Positions 1 to 9,222 of a DNA stretch of 64,000 nt are shown here, piece by piece (positions within the stretch are counted from its first letter, which is position 1; each line of letters opens with the position of its first letter). A program made the position numbers and the translations under genes. The notes beneath the pieces are model-generated. The model saw nothing but the letters and a program-made list of their open reading frames with translations. It did no database searches and had not been told where the DNA came from. This DNA comes from Natronorubrum bangense (GTDB taxonomy: Archaea > Halobacteriota > Halobacteria > Halobacteriales > Natrialbaceae): contig NZ_CP031305.1 in the NCBI RefSeq assembly GCF_004799645.1, forward strand, positions 310,001 through 374,000. The letters are read 5' to 3'.

Positions 1-1027
1 TCGCGAGCAGCCTGAACGGTGCCCCACCGAGGGGAATCCAGCCGATATCGTTGACGAACCGAGAGCCTTCCCGGATGGCCACGACGACGAACCCACCGAG
101 CAGTGCCCCGCGGTTCGAGCCGCTGCCGCCGAGGATCACGGCGACCCAGACATAAAATGTCGTGATCGGGTCGAGGTCACCCGGGCTGACGAAGAGATTT
201 AGATGCGCATAGAAGACGCCCGCAAGTGCCATGATGAGGCTCCCGAGGACGAACGACTGCATCTTGTAGGAGTAGGTGTTCTTTCCCAGCGCCTTCGCTA
301 AGTCCTCGTCGGAACGGATCGTCCGGAGCAGCCGCCCCCACGGCGATCGCTGTGCACGCCGGAGGACGGCGAACGTCCCGCCGAGGAAGACGAGCAACAG
401 CACGACGTTGAGCAGTTGCTGCCAGAACGTCAGCCCCAGAATGACCGGTGATCCGGGGACGAGTTCGATCTCGATCGCCGGCATCACTTCGGTGAACGTC
501 CCCAGAACGGGCCACTCCTCGAAGAAGGTCGGGATGCCCCGGAGGCCGGCGCTGCCGTTGGTCCACTGGCGCTCGTTGAGCATGAACAGACGGATGACCT
601 CCGCCAGTCCGAGCGTCGCGATCGCGAGGTAGTCTGCACGCAGTCGCAGCGTCGGAATGCCGATCGCCACTGCAACCACCGCAGCCAGGGCAAGCCCGAC
701 GATCAGACCGAACACGGGGTTGTAGCCGCCGCCGATCGGAGAGTTGCTGGCTGTCATCAGGGCCGCGCCGTAGGCACCGAGCCCGAAGAAGGCGGCGACG
801 CTGAAGTTGATCAGCCCAGTAAACCCCCACTGGGAGTTCAGTCCGAACGAGAGGAGCGCGTACATCCCTGCCAGACCGAACAGGAAGAGGAAGTAGGATG
901 CGCCGAGCGCGCCGGTGAGCAAGGCTATGACGAGGCCAAACACGATCAGCCCGATCGCTACCGTGACGCCTTGCTCCGTGGTCGTCAGATCGTCCCAGTA
1001 GCCGCGGGGGTCGGTGAGAACCCTCAT
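1..1027 (-). CDS. livM: Branched-chain amino acid ABC transporter permease LivM (partial)
   Basis: The reverse strand from the ATG at 1027 reads as a hydrophobic LivM-family permease and runs off the window edge without a stop (about 342 codons visible). It should form half of the membrane channel of an ABC importer for branched-chain or related amino acids. It begins 1 nt after the livH stop, so the two are almost certainly translated from one mRNA. Visible family features are the successive membrane helices and the cytoplasmic loop with RADYLAIATLGLAEVIR, where LivM permeases contact the ATPase. The ATPase genes livG/livF are not seen and would lie beyond the left edge. Substrate specificity cannot be read from the sequence. 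Confidence 0.9.
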   Translation of the reverse strand, partial: MRVLTDPRGYWDDLTTTEQGVTVAIGLIVFGLVIALLTGALGASYFLFLFGLAGMYALLSFGLNSQWGFTGLINFSVAAFFGLGAYGAALMTASNSPIGGGYNPVFGLIVGLALAAVVAVAIGIPTLRLRADYLAIATLGLAEVIRLFMLNERQWTNGSAGLRGIPTFFEEWPVLGTFTEVMPAIEIELVPGSPVILGLTFWQQLLNVVLLLVFLGGTFAVLRRAQRSPWGRLLRTIRSDEDLAKALGKNTYSYKMQSFVLGSLIMALAGVFYAHLNLFVSPGDLDPITTFYVWVAVILGGSGSNRGALLGGFVVVAIREGSRFVNDIGWIPLGGAPFRLLA

Positions 1028-1028
1028 T

Positions 1029-1955
1029 TCAGACCCCCTCCCCGCTGATACCGTCGCCGGCGATCCCAGTCGGTCGGACGAGCAAGACGGCAACCATGAT
1101 GAGGAACGCGACGGCGTTTGCGTACTCGATACCGATCGGGATACCCACGTCAGACAGCAGCGGCATCATCTCGACGACCATCCCGATGAGGAACCCACCG
1201 AGCATCGCGCCGTAGATGGAGCCGATCCCGCCGAGGATCACTGCGGCGAAGATAACCAGCAGGACGTTAAATCCCATCCGTGGCTGGAGCTGGTTGAACA
1301 GTCCGAGGAAGGCGCCACCGGCACCCGCCAGCCCCGCACCAATGATCCATGACATGAGCTTGATGCGATACGTTCGAATGCCGCTTGCGCGCGCAAGATC
1401 CGGATTGTCGGCCATCGCTCGCATCTTTCGGCCGAGATCAGTGTGTTGCAAGAGGACGTGAAGTCCCGTCACGAGTATGGTCGCCGAAATGACGATCGCG
1501 ACGTCGTGTTGGGTCAGCCGAATCCCGTAGGGCAACAGCGTCTCGATCGGCTGGACGAATCCGACATCGTATCGGATCGAGTCCGAGCCAAAGCCCATCT
1601 GGATCAGTGCACGGTAGACGAAGGCGACGCCGATCGATGTGATGAGCAGGCCGATCGAGCCGATGTCCAGCGGTTCGTAGACGATTTTTTCGGTAAGTAT
1701 CGCAACGACAGCGGCGACGGCGAGCCCGATCAGGAGTGCAACAAAAAAGCCCATCGGCAGCCCGAGGATGCTGAACCCGACGCCACCGACGACGCCGAAA
1801 CTGACGAGCGTCGTATATGCACCGACGGTCATCGTATCACCGTGTGCGAAGTTCGCGAAGCCGTTGATGCTGTAGATCAGCGATAGCCCGATGCTCCCGA
1901 GGACGATGATGCTACTGTACACCAGTCCGTTGGCAGCGTATTCGATAATAGACAT
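1029..1955 (-). CDS. livH: Branched-chain amino acid ABC transporter permease LivH
   Basis: This 308-residue polytopic membrane protein matches LivH in length and layout. It opens with YAANGLVYSSIIVLGSIGLSL and carries NGFANFAHGD, the usual LivH pore-region signature, near residue 35. It pairs with LivM to form the translocation pore of a periplasmic-binding-protein-dependent importer. It lies 14 nt downstream of livK and 1 nt upstream of livM, the standard livK-H-M order. No internal disruption is visible. Confidence 0.93.
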   Translation of the reverse strand: MSIIEYAANGLVYSSIIVLGSIGLSLIYSINGFANFAHGDTMTVGAYTTLVSFGVVGGVGFSILGLPMGFFVALLIGLAVAAVVAILTEKIVYEPLDIGSIGLLITSIGVAFVYRALIQMGFGSDSIRYDVGFVQPIETLLPYGIRLTQHDVAIVISATILVTGLHVLLQHTDLGRKMRAMADNPDLARASGIRTYRIKLMSWIIGAGLAGAGGAFLGLFNQLQPRMGFNVLLVIFAAVILGGIGSIYGAMLGGFLIGMVVEMMPLLSDVGIPIGIEYANAVAFLIMVAVLLVRPTGIAGDGISGEGV

Positions 1956-1969
1956 TGGTGAGACACCGA

Positions 1970-3199
1970 TTACGATTCTCGGAGTCCGAGCGAGACGTAA
2001 TCGTGATCCTGGACTTCCAACACCATGAGTGTCCCCCGCGGGTCACCGTTCTCATCGAAGTCGATCGGACCGCTCACGCCCTGATAATCGATGTCGTCGG
2101 CCGTCCCGCCGTCTTCGAGAATCTCGTGGGCCTCCTCGTAGGTGAAGACTTCTTGCCCTTCGGGGCGAGTCACGTCGCGGACGACGTCGCCGAGTGCCGC
2201 GCCGGTGAACTCGTCGGCAGCCTCGATCGAGAGTGCGGCGGTGACCACGCAGTCGTAGGCAAACGCCGACCAAGACGTCGGTGCTTCACCGTGCTCCGCC
2301 TCGAAAGCCTCGGCGAAATCAAGGTAGTTGTCCTGGTCTTCGGGGACACCCGGCTCAACGAGTTTCATTCCGTCCATGCTGCCCTCGGGCGTTCCTTCGA
2401 GCACGCTGTCGCCCCGATTGGAGTCGGCACCATAGAGCTGGACGTCGTCTCCGTAGCCGCCCGAATCCATATCGTTTACCATCGTCGTAAACTCCGACTG
2501 GTATGTAATGAAAAGCCACGCGTCCGCGCCGGAGCTGTCCATGCTGGAGATGAGACTGTTGTACGACGACTCGTCACTGTCGTGGACATTGTCGTAGACG
2601 ATCTCTCCCTCGTAGGCTTCCTCAAAGGCATCGTACAGGCTATCTCCGAAGTCATCGTTGATCGAGGTCACGGCGACTTCGTCGTAGCCATCTTCCTCGA
2701 TAATCTCTGCCAGCGCGATCGACTGCGTTTGCCCGCTGGGCGACATTCGGAGGAGACCCGGCTCGTCCGTCAGGTTGACCCCAGTCGAACTCTGGCTCAA
2801 CTGGACGACATCCGTCCCACTGATAACGCTGTCGTAGATTGCCATCGAGACTCCCGAGCCGACCGCCCCGATGAGGAACGGAACGTTGTCCTGCTCGACC
2901 AGCTTCTGTGCCGCTGAGAGGCCCGGCTGGGATTCGCTCTCGGAATCCTCGATGATGATGTCGAGTTCCTCGCCTTTGACGCCGACCTCGTTGACGTGCT
3001 CGAGTGCGATCTCGACGGCGTTCTGGTTCCGTTCGCCGAAGTCGGCCAGCGATCCGGTCAGCGAGTCGACCATCCCGATCGTGTACCCGTCATCATCGTC
3101 GGTTGTCCCGACACAGCCAGCCAGTGCGGCGAGTCCGAGTGCACTCCCGGCGGTCAGTACGTCTCGTCGGTTCCGTCGCAATATGTCATCATCCAACAT
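1970..3199 (-). CDS. livK: ABC transporter substrate-binding lipoprotein, LivK/Leu-Ile-Val family
   Basis: This 409-residue receptor captures amino-acid-like ligands at the cell surface and delivers them to LivH/LivM. The N-terminus shows twin arginines at residues 11-12, a hydrophobic stretch and lipobox LAGC with Cys29. That is a Tat-exported, lipid-anchored protein, as is usual in haloarchaea. The mature part starts YTIGMVDSLTGSLADFG and has the peripla_BP_6 type I fold layout. It is first in the livK-H-M operon and is divergent from proline dehydrogenase at 3431. The shared intergenic operator-like motif makes proline or a related amino acid a plausible ligand, but that is inference. Confidence 0.93.
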   Translation of the reverse strand: MLDDDILRRNRRDVLTAGSALGLAALAGCVGTTDDDDGYTIGMVDSLTGSLADFGERNQNAVEIALEHVNEVGVKGEELDIIIEDSESESQPGLSAAQKLVEQDNVPFLIGAVGSGVSMAIYDSVISGTDVVQLSQSSTGVNLTDEPGLLRMSPSGQTQSIALAEIIEEDGYDEVAVTSINDDFGDSLYDAFEEAYEGEIVYDNVHDSDESSYNSLISSMDSSGADAWLFITYQSEFTTMVNDMDSGGYGDDVQLYGADSNRGDSVLEGTPEGSMDGMKLVEPGVPEDQDNYLDFAEAFEAEHGEAPTSWSAFAYDCVVTAALSIEAADEFTGAALGDVVRDVTRPEGQEVFTYEEAHEILEDGGTADDIDYQGVSGPIDFDENGDPRGTLMVLEVQDHDYVSLGLRES

Positions 3200-3244
3200 A
3201 GGATATGAGCAGGATTAGAAAGAGTCCTTGTTAGTACTACCACC

Positions 3245-3254
3245 GACCATGGTC
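3245..3254. promoter_or_regulatory. GACCATGGTC palindrome, candidate operator upstream of livK
   Basis: A perfect 10-bp palindrome (context CCGACCATGGTCAAC) lies 46 bp upstream of the livK start. It shares its core with the 18-bp palindrome at 5153-5170 in front of the Bat-type regulator and the aldehyde dehydrogenase, so it is proposed as a second site for the same regulator. Only sequence similarity supports it. Confidence 0.4.
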
Positions 3255-3385
3255 AACACGGCCCGTAGACGCCCGGATTCGGCACTGACAGCGCGTGTGG
3301 AACCCCAGTTCGGCAACGCTGTAACCGACAACTCACGGCCGACCAGGCGGCCGGGAGCCCCACATATCGATCACTGGGGGCGTCT

Positions 3386-3395
3386 ATGGTCGGGT
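3386..3395 (+). promoter_or_regulatory. ATGGTCGGGT half-site upstream of proline dehydrogenase
   Basis: ATGGTCGGGT occurs 36 bp before the proline dehydrogenase start. It is identical to the right half of the 18-bp palindrome at 5153-5170. A matching left half is absent here, so it would be a half-site. The position just upstream of the expected core promoter is compatible with activation or repression. Confidence 0.4.
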
Positions 3396-3430
3396 GACTG
3401 TTTACCCTCTCCCCGTTTCATTAGCCAACT

Positions 3431-4267
3431 ATGCTCCTTCCAATCGCGAACAATTTCGTCGCTGCCGAAGATCAGCCCGGAGCGCTCTCGCATATCGACA
3501 CGCTCAACGATGACGGGATCGCTGGCATTCTGAATCTACTGGGTGAACACTACGATGATCCCGCAGATGCGGCCGCTGACGCCGACGCCTACATCGAACT
3601 GATCGAAGCGATCGACAGGCACGATCTCGATTGCTGTGTCTCCGTCAAACCCTCCCAGATCGGGCTGGACTGTGGCGACGACGTCTTTCTGACCCACCTC
3701 GATCGAATCGTCGACGCAGGCACCACCCACGATGTCTTCGTCTGGATCGACATGGAAGACTACACGACGACCGATGTCACGCTCAGTGCGTTCGAACACC
3801 ACGCACGCAAGACCAACGGAGCGGTCGGCGTCTGTGTGCAGGCGAACCTGAAGCGAACGCGCGAGGATATCGAACGACTGACTGACGTTCCGGGCAAGGT
3901 TCGGTTCGTCAAAGGCGCGTACGACGAGCCAAAACACGTCGCCTACAAGAAGAAATCAGAGGTAAACGAGGCGTATCGAGACCTGATCACGTACGCCTTC
4001 GAGTCGTTCACCAAAGGGAAGGTCGCTGTCGGCAGCCACGATCCGGAGGTCATCGATTACGTCGAGGAGCTCGCTCGAACGTATGACACGCCCTACGAGT
4101 TCCAGTTGCTCATGGGCGTCCGCGAGGATGCCCAGCGCGAACTCGCCACGGACCACGATGTCTACCAGTATGTTCCCTACGGACCGAAATGGATGTCCTA
4201 CTTCTACCGACGGGTGCGCGAACGCAAAGAAAACGCCCTGTTCGCCCTTCGAGCAGTGCTCAGCTAG
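3431..4267 (+). CDS. Proline dehydrogenase (monofunctional PutA domain)
   Basis: This 278-residue protein looks like a monofunctional FAD-dependent proline dehydrogenase, which oxidises L-proline to pyrroline-5-carboxylate. Supporting segments are CCVSVKPSQIGLDCG (near residue 68), VFVWIDMED (near 102), RFVKGAYDEP (near 160), FQLLMGVR (near 225) and the C-terminal YVPYGPKW-Y-RRV-ER block, which in this family recognises the proline carboxylate. The length is right for a single-domain ProDH. The aldehyde dehydrogenase at 5234 would supply the second step, P5C to glutamate. It is convergent with the HTH regulator at 4365-5105. An operator-like half-site sits 36 bp upstream. Confidence 0.9.
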   Translation: MLLPIANNFVAAEDQPGALSHIDTLNDDGIAGILNLLGEHYDDPADAAADADAYIELIEAIDRHDLDCCVSVKPSQIGLDCGDDVFLTHLDRIVDAGTTHDVFVWIDMEDYTTTDVTLSAFEHHARKTNGAVGVCVQANLKRTREDIERLTDVPGKVRFVKGAYDEPKHVAYKKKSEVNEAYRDLITYAFESFTKGKVAVGSHDPEVIDYVEELARTYDTPYEFQLLMGVREDAQRELATDHDVYQYVPYGPKWMSYFYRRVRERKENALFALRAVLS

Positions 4268-4364
4268 TCCCCTTCCAACCGTTGCCTGATGGTATGACCG
4301 ATACCAGCCGACTAGTTCGACCCATCAGTACAGGGTCGGGCCAGCGACGAGGATTCTCGAGTTG

Positions 4365-5105
4365 TCATTCGCTCCCGGCACCGTCCGGATCAAGCAGCTT
4401 TGACTCAGCTTTTCGCAAATGGTCGAGCAGCGTCGTCTTCGAGATGTCGAGTTCAGCCGCTAGCTCCCGGGTCGAGACGCCCCGTGGCCACTGGTAGTAG
4501 CCCCGATTTCGTGCAAGCTGGAACACCTCCCGCTGGGTTGTGGTAAGCGCATCCATCCGGTGTTTGCGCTCGGACTCGCCCGAAGGCGTGCTTGTGATTG
4601 TCTCGATCGATACCTCTGCACCCGCGGACTCACAGACTCCCTCGATCGCGCTCTCGATTCTGTCTCGATCGTCGGCGAAACAGACCTCCCAGTACTCCTG
4701 TCCGCCCTCGATTCGTACGGGGGCGCTGTGGACGAACCCGTGTTCGAGCAGTGTCGGACAGATCATGTCCTGTGGGTCGTACTCGAGGAAAAATTCGGTG
4801 ACGACGTTGCCGGGGAGCAAGGAAGACTGTCGACGACCGAACCGTTCTTGCAGTTCAAGCACCTCGCCCGCAAGCGGTGACGCTTGGATTTCGTCGAGTA
4901 GCGTCTCGACTTCCTCCGTCGTTTCGCCAAACGCAGTAAAAAGCCCGTTTACGGGCTCCTCCGCTGGAGCCGGCACGTTATAGATCGCGTGTGCCAGGAT
5001 CCCCCCACCGACCCGTTCGGTCGATTCGATCGCCCAGCAGTTTGGGTGCCATAGTTCAAGTGTTAATCGCGTGCCGTGAAGTGGACGGCTCACGTTCATT
5101 GCCAT
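4365..5105 (-). CDS. Bat-type HTH transcriptional regulator (HTH_10)
   Basis: This is a haloarchaeal regulator with an N-terminal ligand or sensor-like region and a C-terminal HTH_10 domain. The C-terminal block LTTTQREVFQLARNRGYYQW, then STRELAAELDISKTTLLDHL, is the family signature. I start at ATG 5105 (5099 also possible). The longer ORF start at 5162 would fall inside an 18-bp palindrome and upstream of a TATA-like ACTATTTCG at about 5138-5150. It sits between proline dehydrogenase and the aldehyde dehydrogenase and probably controls them, perhaps with autoregulation through the palindrome. Direction of control is unknown. Confidence 0.85.
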   Translation of the reverse strand: MAMNVSRPLHGTRLTLELWHPNCWAIESTERVGGGILAHAIYNVPAPAEEPVNGLFTAFGETTEEVETLLDEIQASPLAGEVLELQERFGRRQSSLLPGNVVTEFFLEYDPQDMICPTLLEHGFVHSAPVRIEGGQEYWEVCFADDRDRIESAIEGVCESAGAEVSIETITSTPSGESERKHRMDALTTTQREVFQLARNRGYYQWPRGVSTRELAAELDISKTTLLDHLRKAESKLLDPDGAGSE

Positions 5106-5152
5106 TCTGTACCAGTGAGTAGGCAAGTAGTTCTCGATTCGCGAAATAGTAC

Positions 5153-5170
5153 ACCCGACCATGGTCGGGT
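5153..5170. promoter_or_regulatory. 18-bp perfect palindrome, candidate operator
   Basis: ACCCGACCATGGTCGGGT is perfectly self-complementary and lies in the divergent region between the HTH_10 regulator and the aldehyde dehydrogenase. It is about 50 bp from the regulator start and 64 bp from the dehydrogenase start. Related copies lie at 3245-3254 and 3386-3395. An imperfect palindrome CCCCTCCCATGGGCGGGG follows at 5181-5198. It is proposed as the binding site of the adjacent regulator. Confidence 0.55.
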
Positions 5171-5233
5171 CGCATATCGACCCCTCCCATGGGCGGGGCG
5201 CGTTATTCTATGGTGACGGCCAAACCACCATCC

Positions 5234-6766
<1,533 letters not shown>

Positions 6767-6914
6767 TCGGTCCGCTCTCCTTTTTTATGCTCGCCGATCG
6801 TTGATGGCCGTCCAGTCGCGTCACTCGCTCGACTGATACGGACTGTCGATCTCACCTGGCCCGGTCTACAGGACTGTGCGGTGAACACCACTGTCCAGGG
6901 GAAGCGACCGAACG

Positions 6915-7715
6915 TTAGAGGTCGATTCCGCCGTTGACGTCGATCACTTCGCCGGTGATGTAGCCGGATTCCTCGCTCGCGAGATAGCGAACGAGGCTGG
7001 CAATCTCGCTGACGCTGGCAAAGCGCTCGAGTGGAATCTCCTCGCGTAGGTCGTCCTGAATGCCATCCGGGATCGCTTCGACCATCTCCGTGCGCGTGAA
7101 GCCGGGGGCGATGCAGTTTGCTGTCGTGCCGGTGTCTGCTAACTCGAGGGCGAGCGAGCGGGTAAAGCCGAAGAGGCCGCTTTTGGCCGCGGCGTAGTTG
7201 GCCTGGCCGACGTTGCCCTGTTTGCCGATCACACTCGAGATGTTGATGATTCGCCCGTCATCGACGGCCTCGAGGTCGTCGTAGAACGCTTTCGTACAGT
7301 TGAACGTCCCGTGGAGTGAGACGTCGAAGACGCGGTGCCACTCCTCGGCGCTCATGTTGGCGAACGTACAGTCAGATGTGATCCCGGCGTTGTTGACGAG
7401 GACGTCGAGTGAGCCGAACTCGTCGTGAATCGCGTCGCTCATCGCGTCGACTGCGGCCCGATCGGTGACGTCGGCCTGAACTGGGTGGCCCGTGCCGTCG
7501 GTATCGCTGTCGGTAATCGTCTCGGCGACTGCCTGGGCGTCGGCTTCCGAAGAGCGGTAGTTGATAATGACGGTTGCGCCGTACCGGCCCAGTTCACGAG
7601 CGATACCGCGTCCGATGCCGCGTGAGGAACCGGTTACCAGACACGTTCGTCCCGCGAGCGGTTGTCGTGGTGGGAACTCGAGGTTGGCTGGCTTTGTAGT
7701 GGGTGCCGCCTTCAT
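6915..7715 (-). CDS. SDR-family 3-oxoacyl reductase (FabG/PhaB type)
   Basis: This 266-residue short-chain dehydrogenase has the NADPH-binding motif TGSSRGIG at residues 28-35, the NNAG motif, an active-site Ser in INISSVIG and Tyr/Lys in NYAAAKSG. The C-terminal GEVIDVNGGIDL is typical of FabG/PhaB. It should reduce 3-oxoacyl-CoA or acyl-carrier thioesters; in haloarchaea close relatives supply 3-hydroxybutyryl-CoA for PHA synthesis. The start at 7715 overlaps the upstream stop by ATGA, so I reject the longer ORF. No phaC/phaE is in the window, so PHA involvement is only a possibility. Confidence 0.82.
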   Translation of the reverse strand: MKAAPTTKPANLEFPPRQPLAGRTCLVTGSSRGIGRGIARELGRYGATVIINYRSSEADAQAVAETITDSDTDGTGHPVQADVTDRAAVDAMSDAIHDEFGSLDVLVNNAGITSDCTFANMSAEEWHRVFDVSLHGTFNCTKAFYDDLEAVDDGRIINISSVIGKQGNVGQANYAAAKSGLFGFTRSLALELADTGTTANCIAPGFTRTEMVEAIPDGIQDDLREEIPLERFASVSEIASLVRYLASEESGYITGEVIDVNGGIDL

Positions 7716-8311
7716 TGATGGCCCTCCAGTCGCGTCGGCCGGTCGTGGTGAGCGTTGTGGGTGAGCGGCGCTGTCTCCGCTGGTTCGACTGCGGACAGCC
7801 ACGTGTCGACGGTGTACGTCTGTTCGTCGGCTGTCTGTGGCTGTTCCGTATACGGGACGACGCCACGGAGTGTCTCTTCGTCCGTGCCCTCCTCGGCGTC
7901 CTCGTAGATCGCCAGTGAGACGAACGGAACCCGCACTCGCTCGCGTGGCTCGTCACACTCGAGTCCAAGCGGCGCTTGCTGAACGTCCTGTCGGCGGAAT
8001 GCTGGCTCGAGTGAGTGGCCATGCTGTGTCGCCCACTGTTCGAACGTGGCGACGAGTTCACTGCGTGTCACCGGGCGGTCGTCGGTCGCGGTGTCCATCC
8101 TGACTGCAGGATGGTCTGGCGGCCAGTGGGTGGTCTGATAGGTATCGATCTGTCCGGCCTCGGAGAGACGCTGGAGTCGTTCGACGACGTCGTTGATCGA
8201 CTCGGAGACTGTCAGGGGGATATTTGAGCGGACGTAGCACTCGATCCGAACGCGAGAGTGTGTCTCGAGATCGACGGCCGGCGTCGTAGCTGCGTAGTTA
8301 CTGACTGGCAT
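7712..8311 (-). CDS. Conserved haloarchaeal protein of unknown function between wHTH and SDR genes
   Basis: A 199-residue acidic protein of a kind I do not recognise with certainty. The N-terminal half (TVSESINDVVERLQRLSEAGQI) looks like a small alpha/beta or HTH-related region, and the C-terminal half is acidic and low in complexity. Its ATG at 8311 (or 8317) overlaps the end of the upstream winged-helix gene by 14 nt, and its stop overlaps the SDR start by ATGA. The three genes are therefore translationally coupled. A regulatory partner of the small winged-helix protein is plausible. Confidence 0.6.
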   Translation of the reverse strand: MPVSNYAATTPAVDLETHSRVRIECYVRSNIPLTVSESINDVVERLQRLSEAGQIDTYQTTHWPPDHPAVRMDTATDDRPVTRSELVATFEQWATQHGHSLEPAFRRQDVQQAPLGLECDEPRERVRVPFVSLAIYEDAEEGTDEETLRGVVPYTEQPQTADEQTYTVDTWLSAVEPAETAPLTHNAHHDRPTRLEGHQ

Positions 8312-8516
8312 ACCCATCCTCCGTTCGCCGTGCGAGATTCTTCGAAACAAGCGACTCGAGAACGGACAGGAGTGTGAGCTTCGGGAGCGCTAAGAGCTGC
8401 TGAAGCTCAGTCACTGTGGCCTCCTCCAGCACGTGGAGCGACAGATAGACGAGTTTCGTCTGAGGTGACGCAAGCTCATCTGGGACCGCAAACTGTTGTG
8501 TGCTCGTGGACATCAT
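8298..8516 (-). CDS. Small winged-helix regulator (MarR/TrmB-like)
   Basis: A 72-residue protein that is essentially one winged-helix domain: LASPQTKLVYLSLHVLEEAT, then VTELQQLLALPKLTLLSVLE and LVSKNLARRTEDGY. It would bind DNA and head the three-gene operon ending with the FabG/PhaB-type reductase. The start is set by a TATA box at 8541-8548 whose centre lies 28 nt from the ATG at 8516, giving a leaderless transcript. A 15-bp inverted repeat overlaps the start codon, suggesting autoregulation. Confidence 0.75.
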   Translation of the reverse strand: MMSTSTQQFAVPDELASPQTKLVYLSLHVLEEATVTELQQLLALPKLTLLSVLESLVSKNLARRTEDGYASQ

Positions 8517-8528
8517 CCATGGTGGATG
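8514..8528. promoter_or_regulatory. Inverted repeat overlapping the wHTH start codon
   Basis: CATCCA-TGG-TGGATG straddles the predicted transcription start and first codon of the small winged-helix gene. A repressor bound here would block initiation. Confidence 0.4.
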
Positions 8529-8540
8529 CCAACGATTAAT

Positions 8541-8548
8541 CATATAAA
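8541..8548 (-). promoter_or_regulatory. TATA box of the wHTH-SDR operon
   Basis: On the minus strand the sequence reads TTTATATG, centred 28 nt before the first ATG at 8516. This is the standard spacing for leaderless haloarchaeal mRNAs. Confidence 0.6.
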
Positions 8549-8804
8549 TCTAATTGAGATATGCACACAACTAACACAGAACTGCCAGTGGGCTGTACGA
8601 TCAAGCTGTGGTATTACTCGAGTATGCTGGTCGGTCTCACAGTCGCTTTACGCGCCCCTTACACTCCCAGACGAGCGGAAACCGGCCATTTCGATAGCGG
8701 ACATAGCTGTCATTCTAAGATTCGACTGGCGATACTCGAGGCGTCGGTTCTGTGCCCGGTCCAGTGGATGGCGTGACGGGCGGTAACACCGTTCGTCGAC
8801 GACG

Positions 8805-9104
8805 CTACATCCCCAGGTCGGCAGCGGCGGTTGGAATCGGGAGGTCATGCGGGGAGATGCCCAGCAGCTCTGCAGCGTGATCGAGTGCCATGTCGAACCC
8901 GTAGTAGCGCTCGAGTTCGTCGCCATCGGCGGTTGGACGCACTTTCAACATCGCATACCCGTCTCGATTCTGGGCGATTGCGGCGGTTGTGCCGACCCGG
9001 GCCGTTCCGTCGCCGGTCGCCTCGAACTCGAGGAGTCGTTCCGTTTCGGTTTCGTCGTAGGTTGCTTTGATGCCGTTTGCCTCGGCCGTTCGGTCGTCGG
9101 TCAT
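8805..9104 (-). CDS. Conserved haloarchaeal protein, about 99 aa, unknown function
   Basis: A 99-residue acidic soluble protein with alternating beta-strand-like segments (GIKATYDETETERLLEFEAT and AMLKVRPTADGDELERYYG) and a C-terminal helix (DMALDHAAELLGISPHDLP). It has no signal peptide or membrane segment. It is divergent from the DUF3267 membrane protein. The codon pattern and acidic composition match the neighbouring real genes. The family is not named here with confidence. Confidence 0.65.
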   Translation of the reverse strand: MTDDRTAEANGIKATYDETETERLLEFEATGDGTARVGTTAAIAQNRDGYAMLKVRPTADGDELERYYGFDMALDHAAELLGISPHDLPIPTAAADLGM

Positions 9105-9222
9105 GGCTGGAACTCACGGACCGACGACCGGGAAGCTATCGGTTCCGGCGAGCCACGAGCGCCGCGACGGGGTGCGCTCGACGAGAGGAATCGATACCGA
9201 CTTCTCCGTTCCTCGTGAGGGT

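Noticed and set aside
6915..8516. A polyhydroxyalkanoate synthesis cluster
   Set aside because: Only a PhaB/FabG-type reductase is present; no phaC, phaE or phasin-like frame is nearby.
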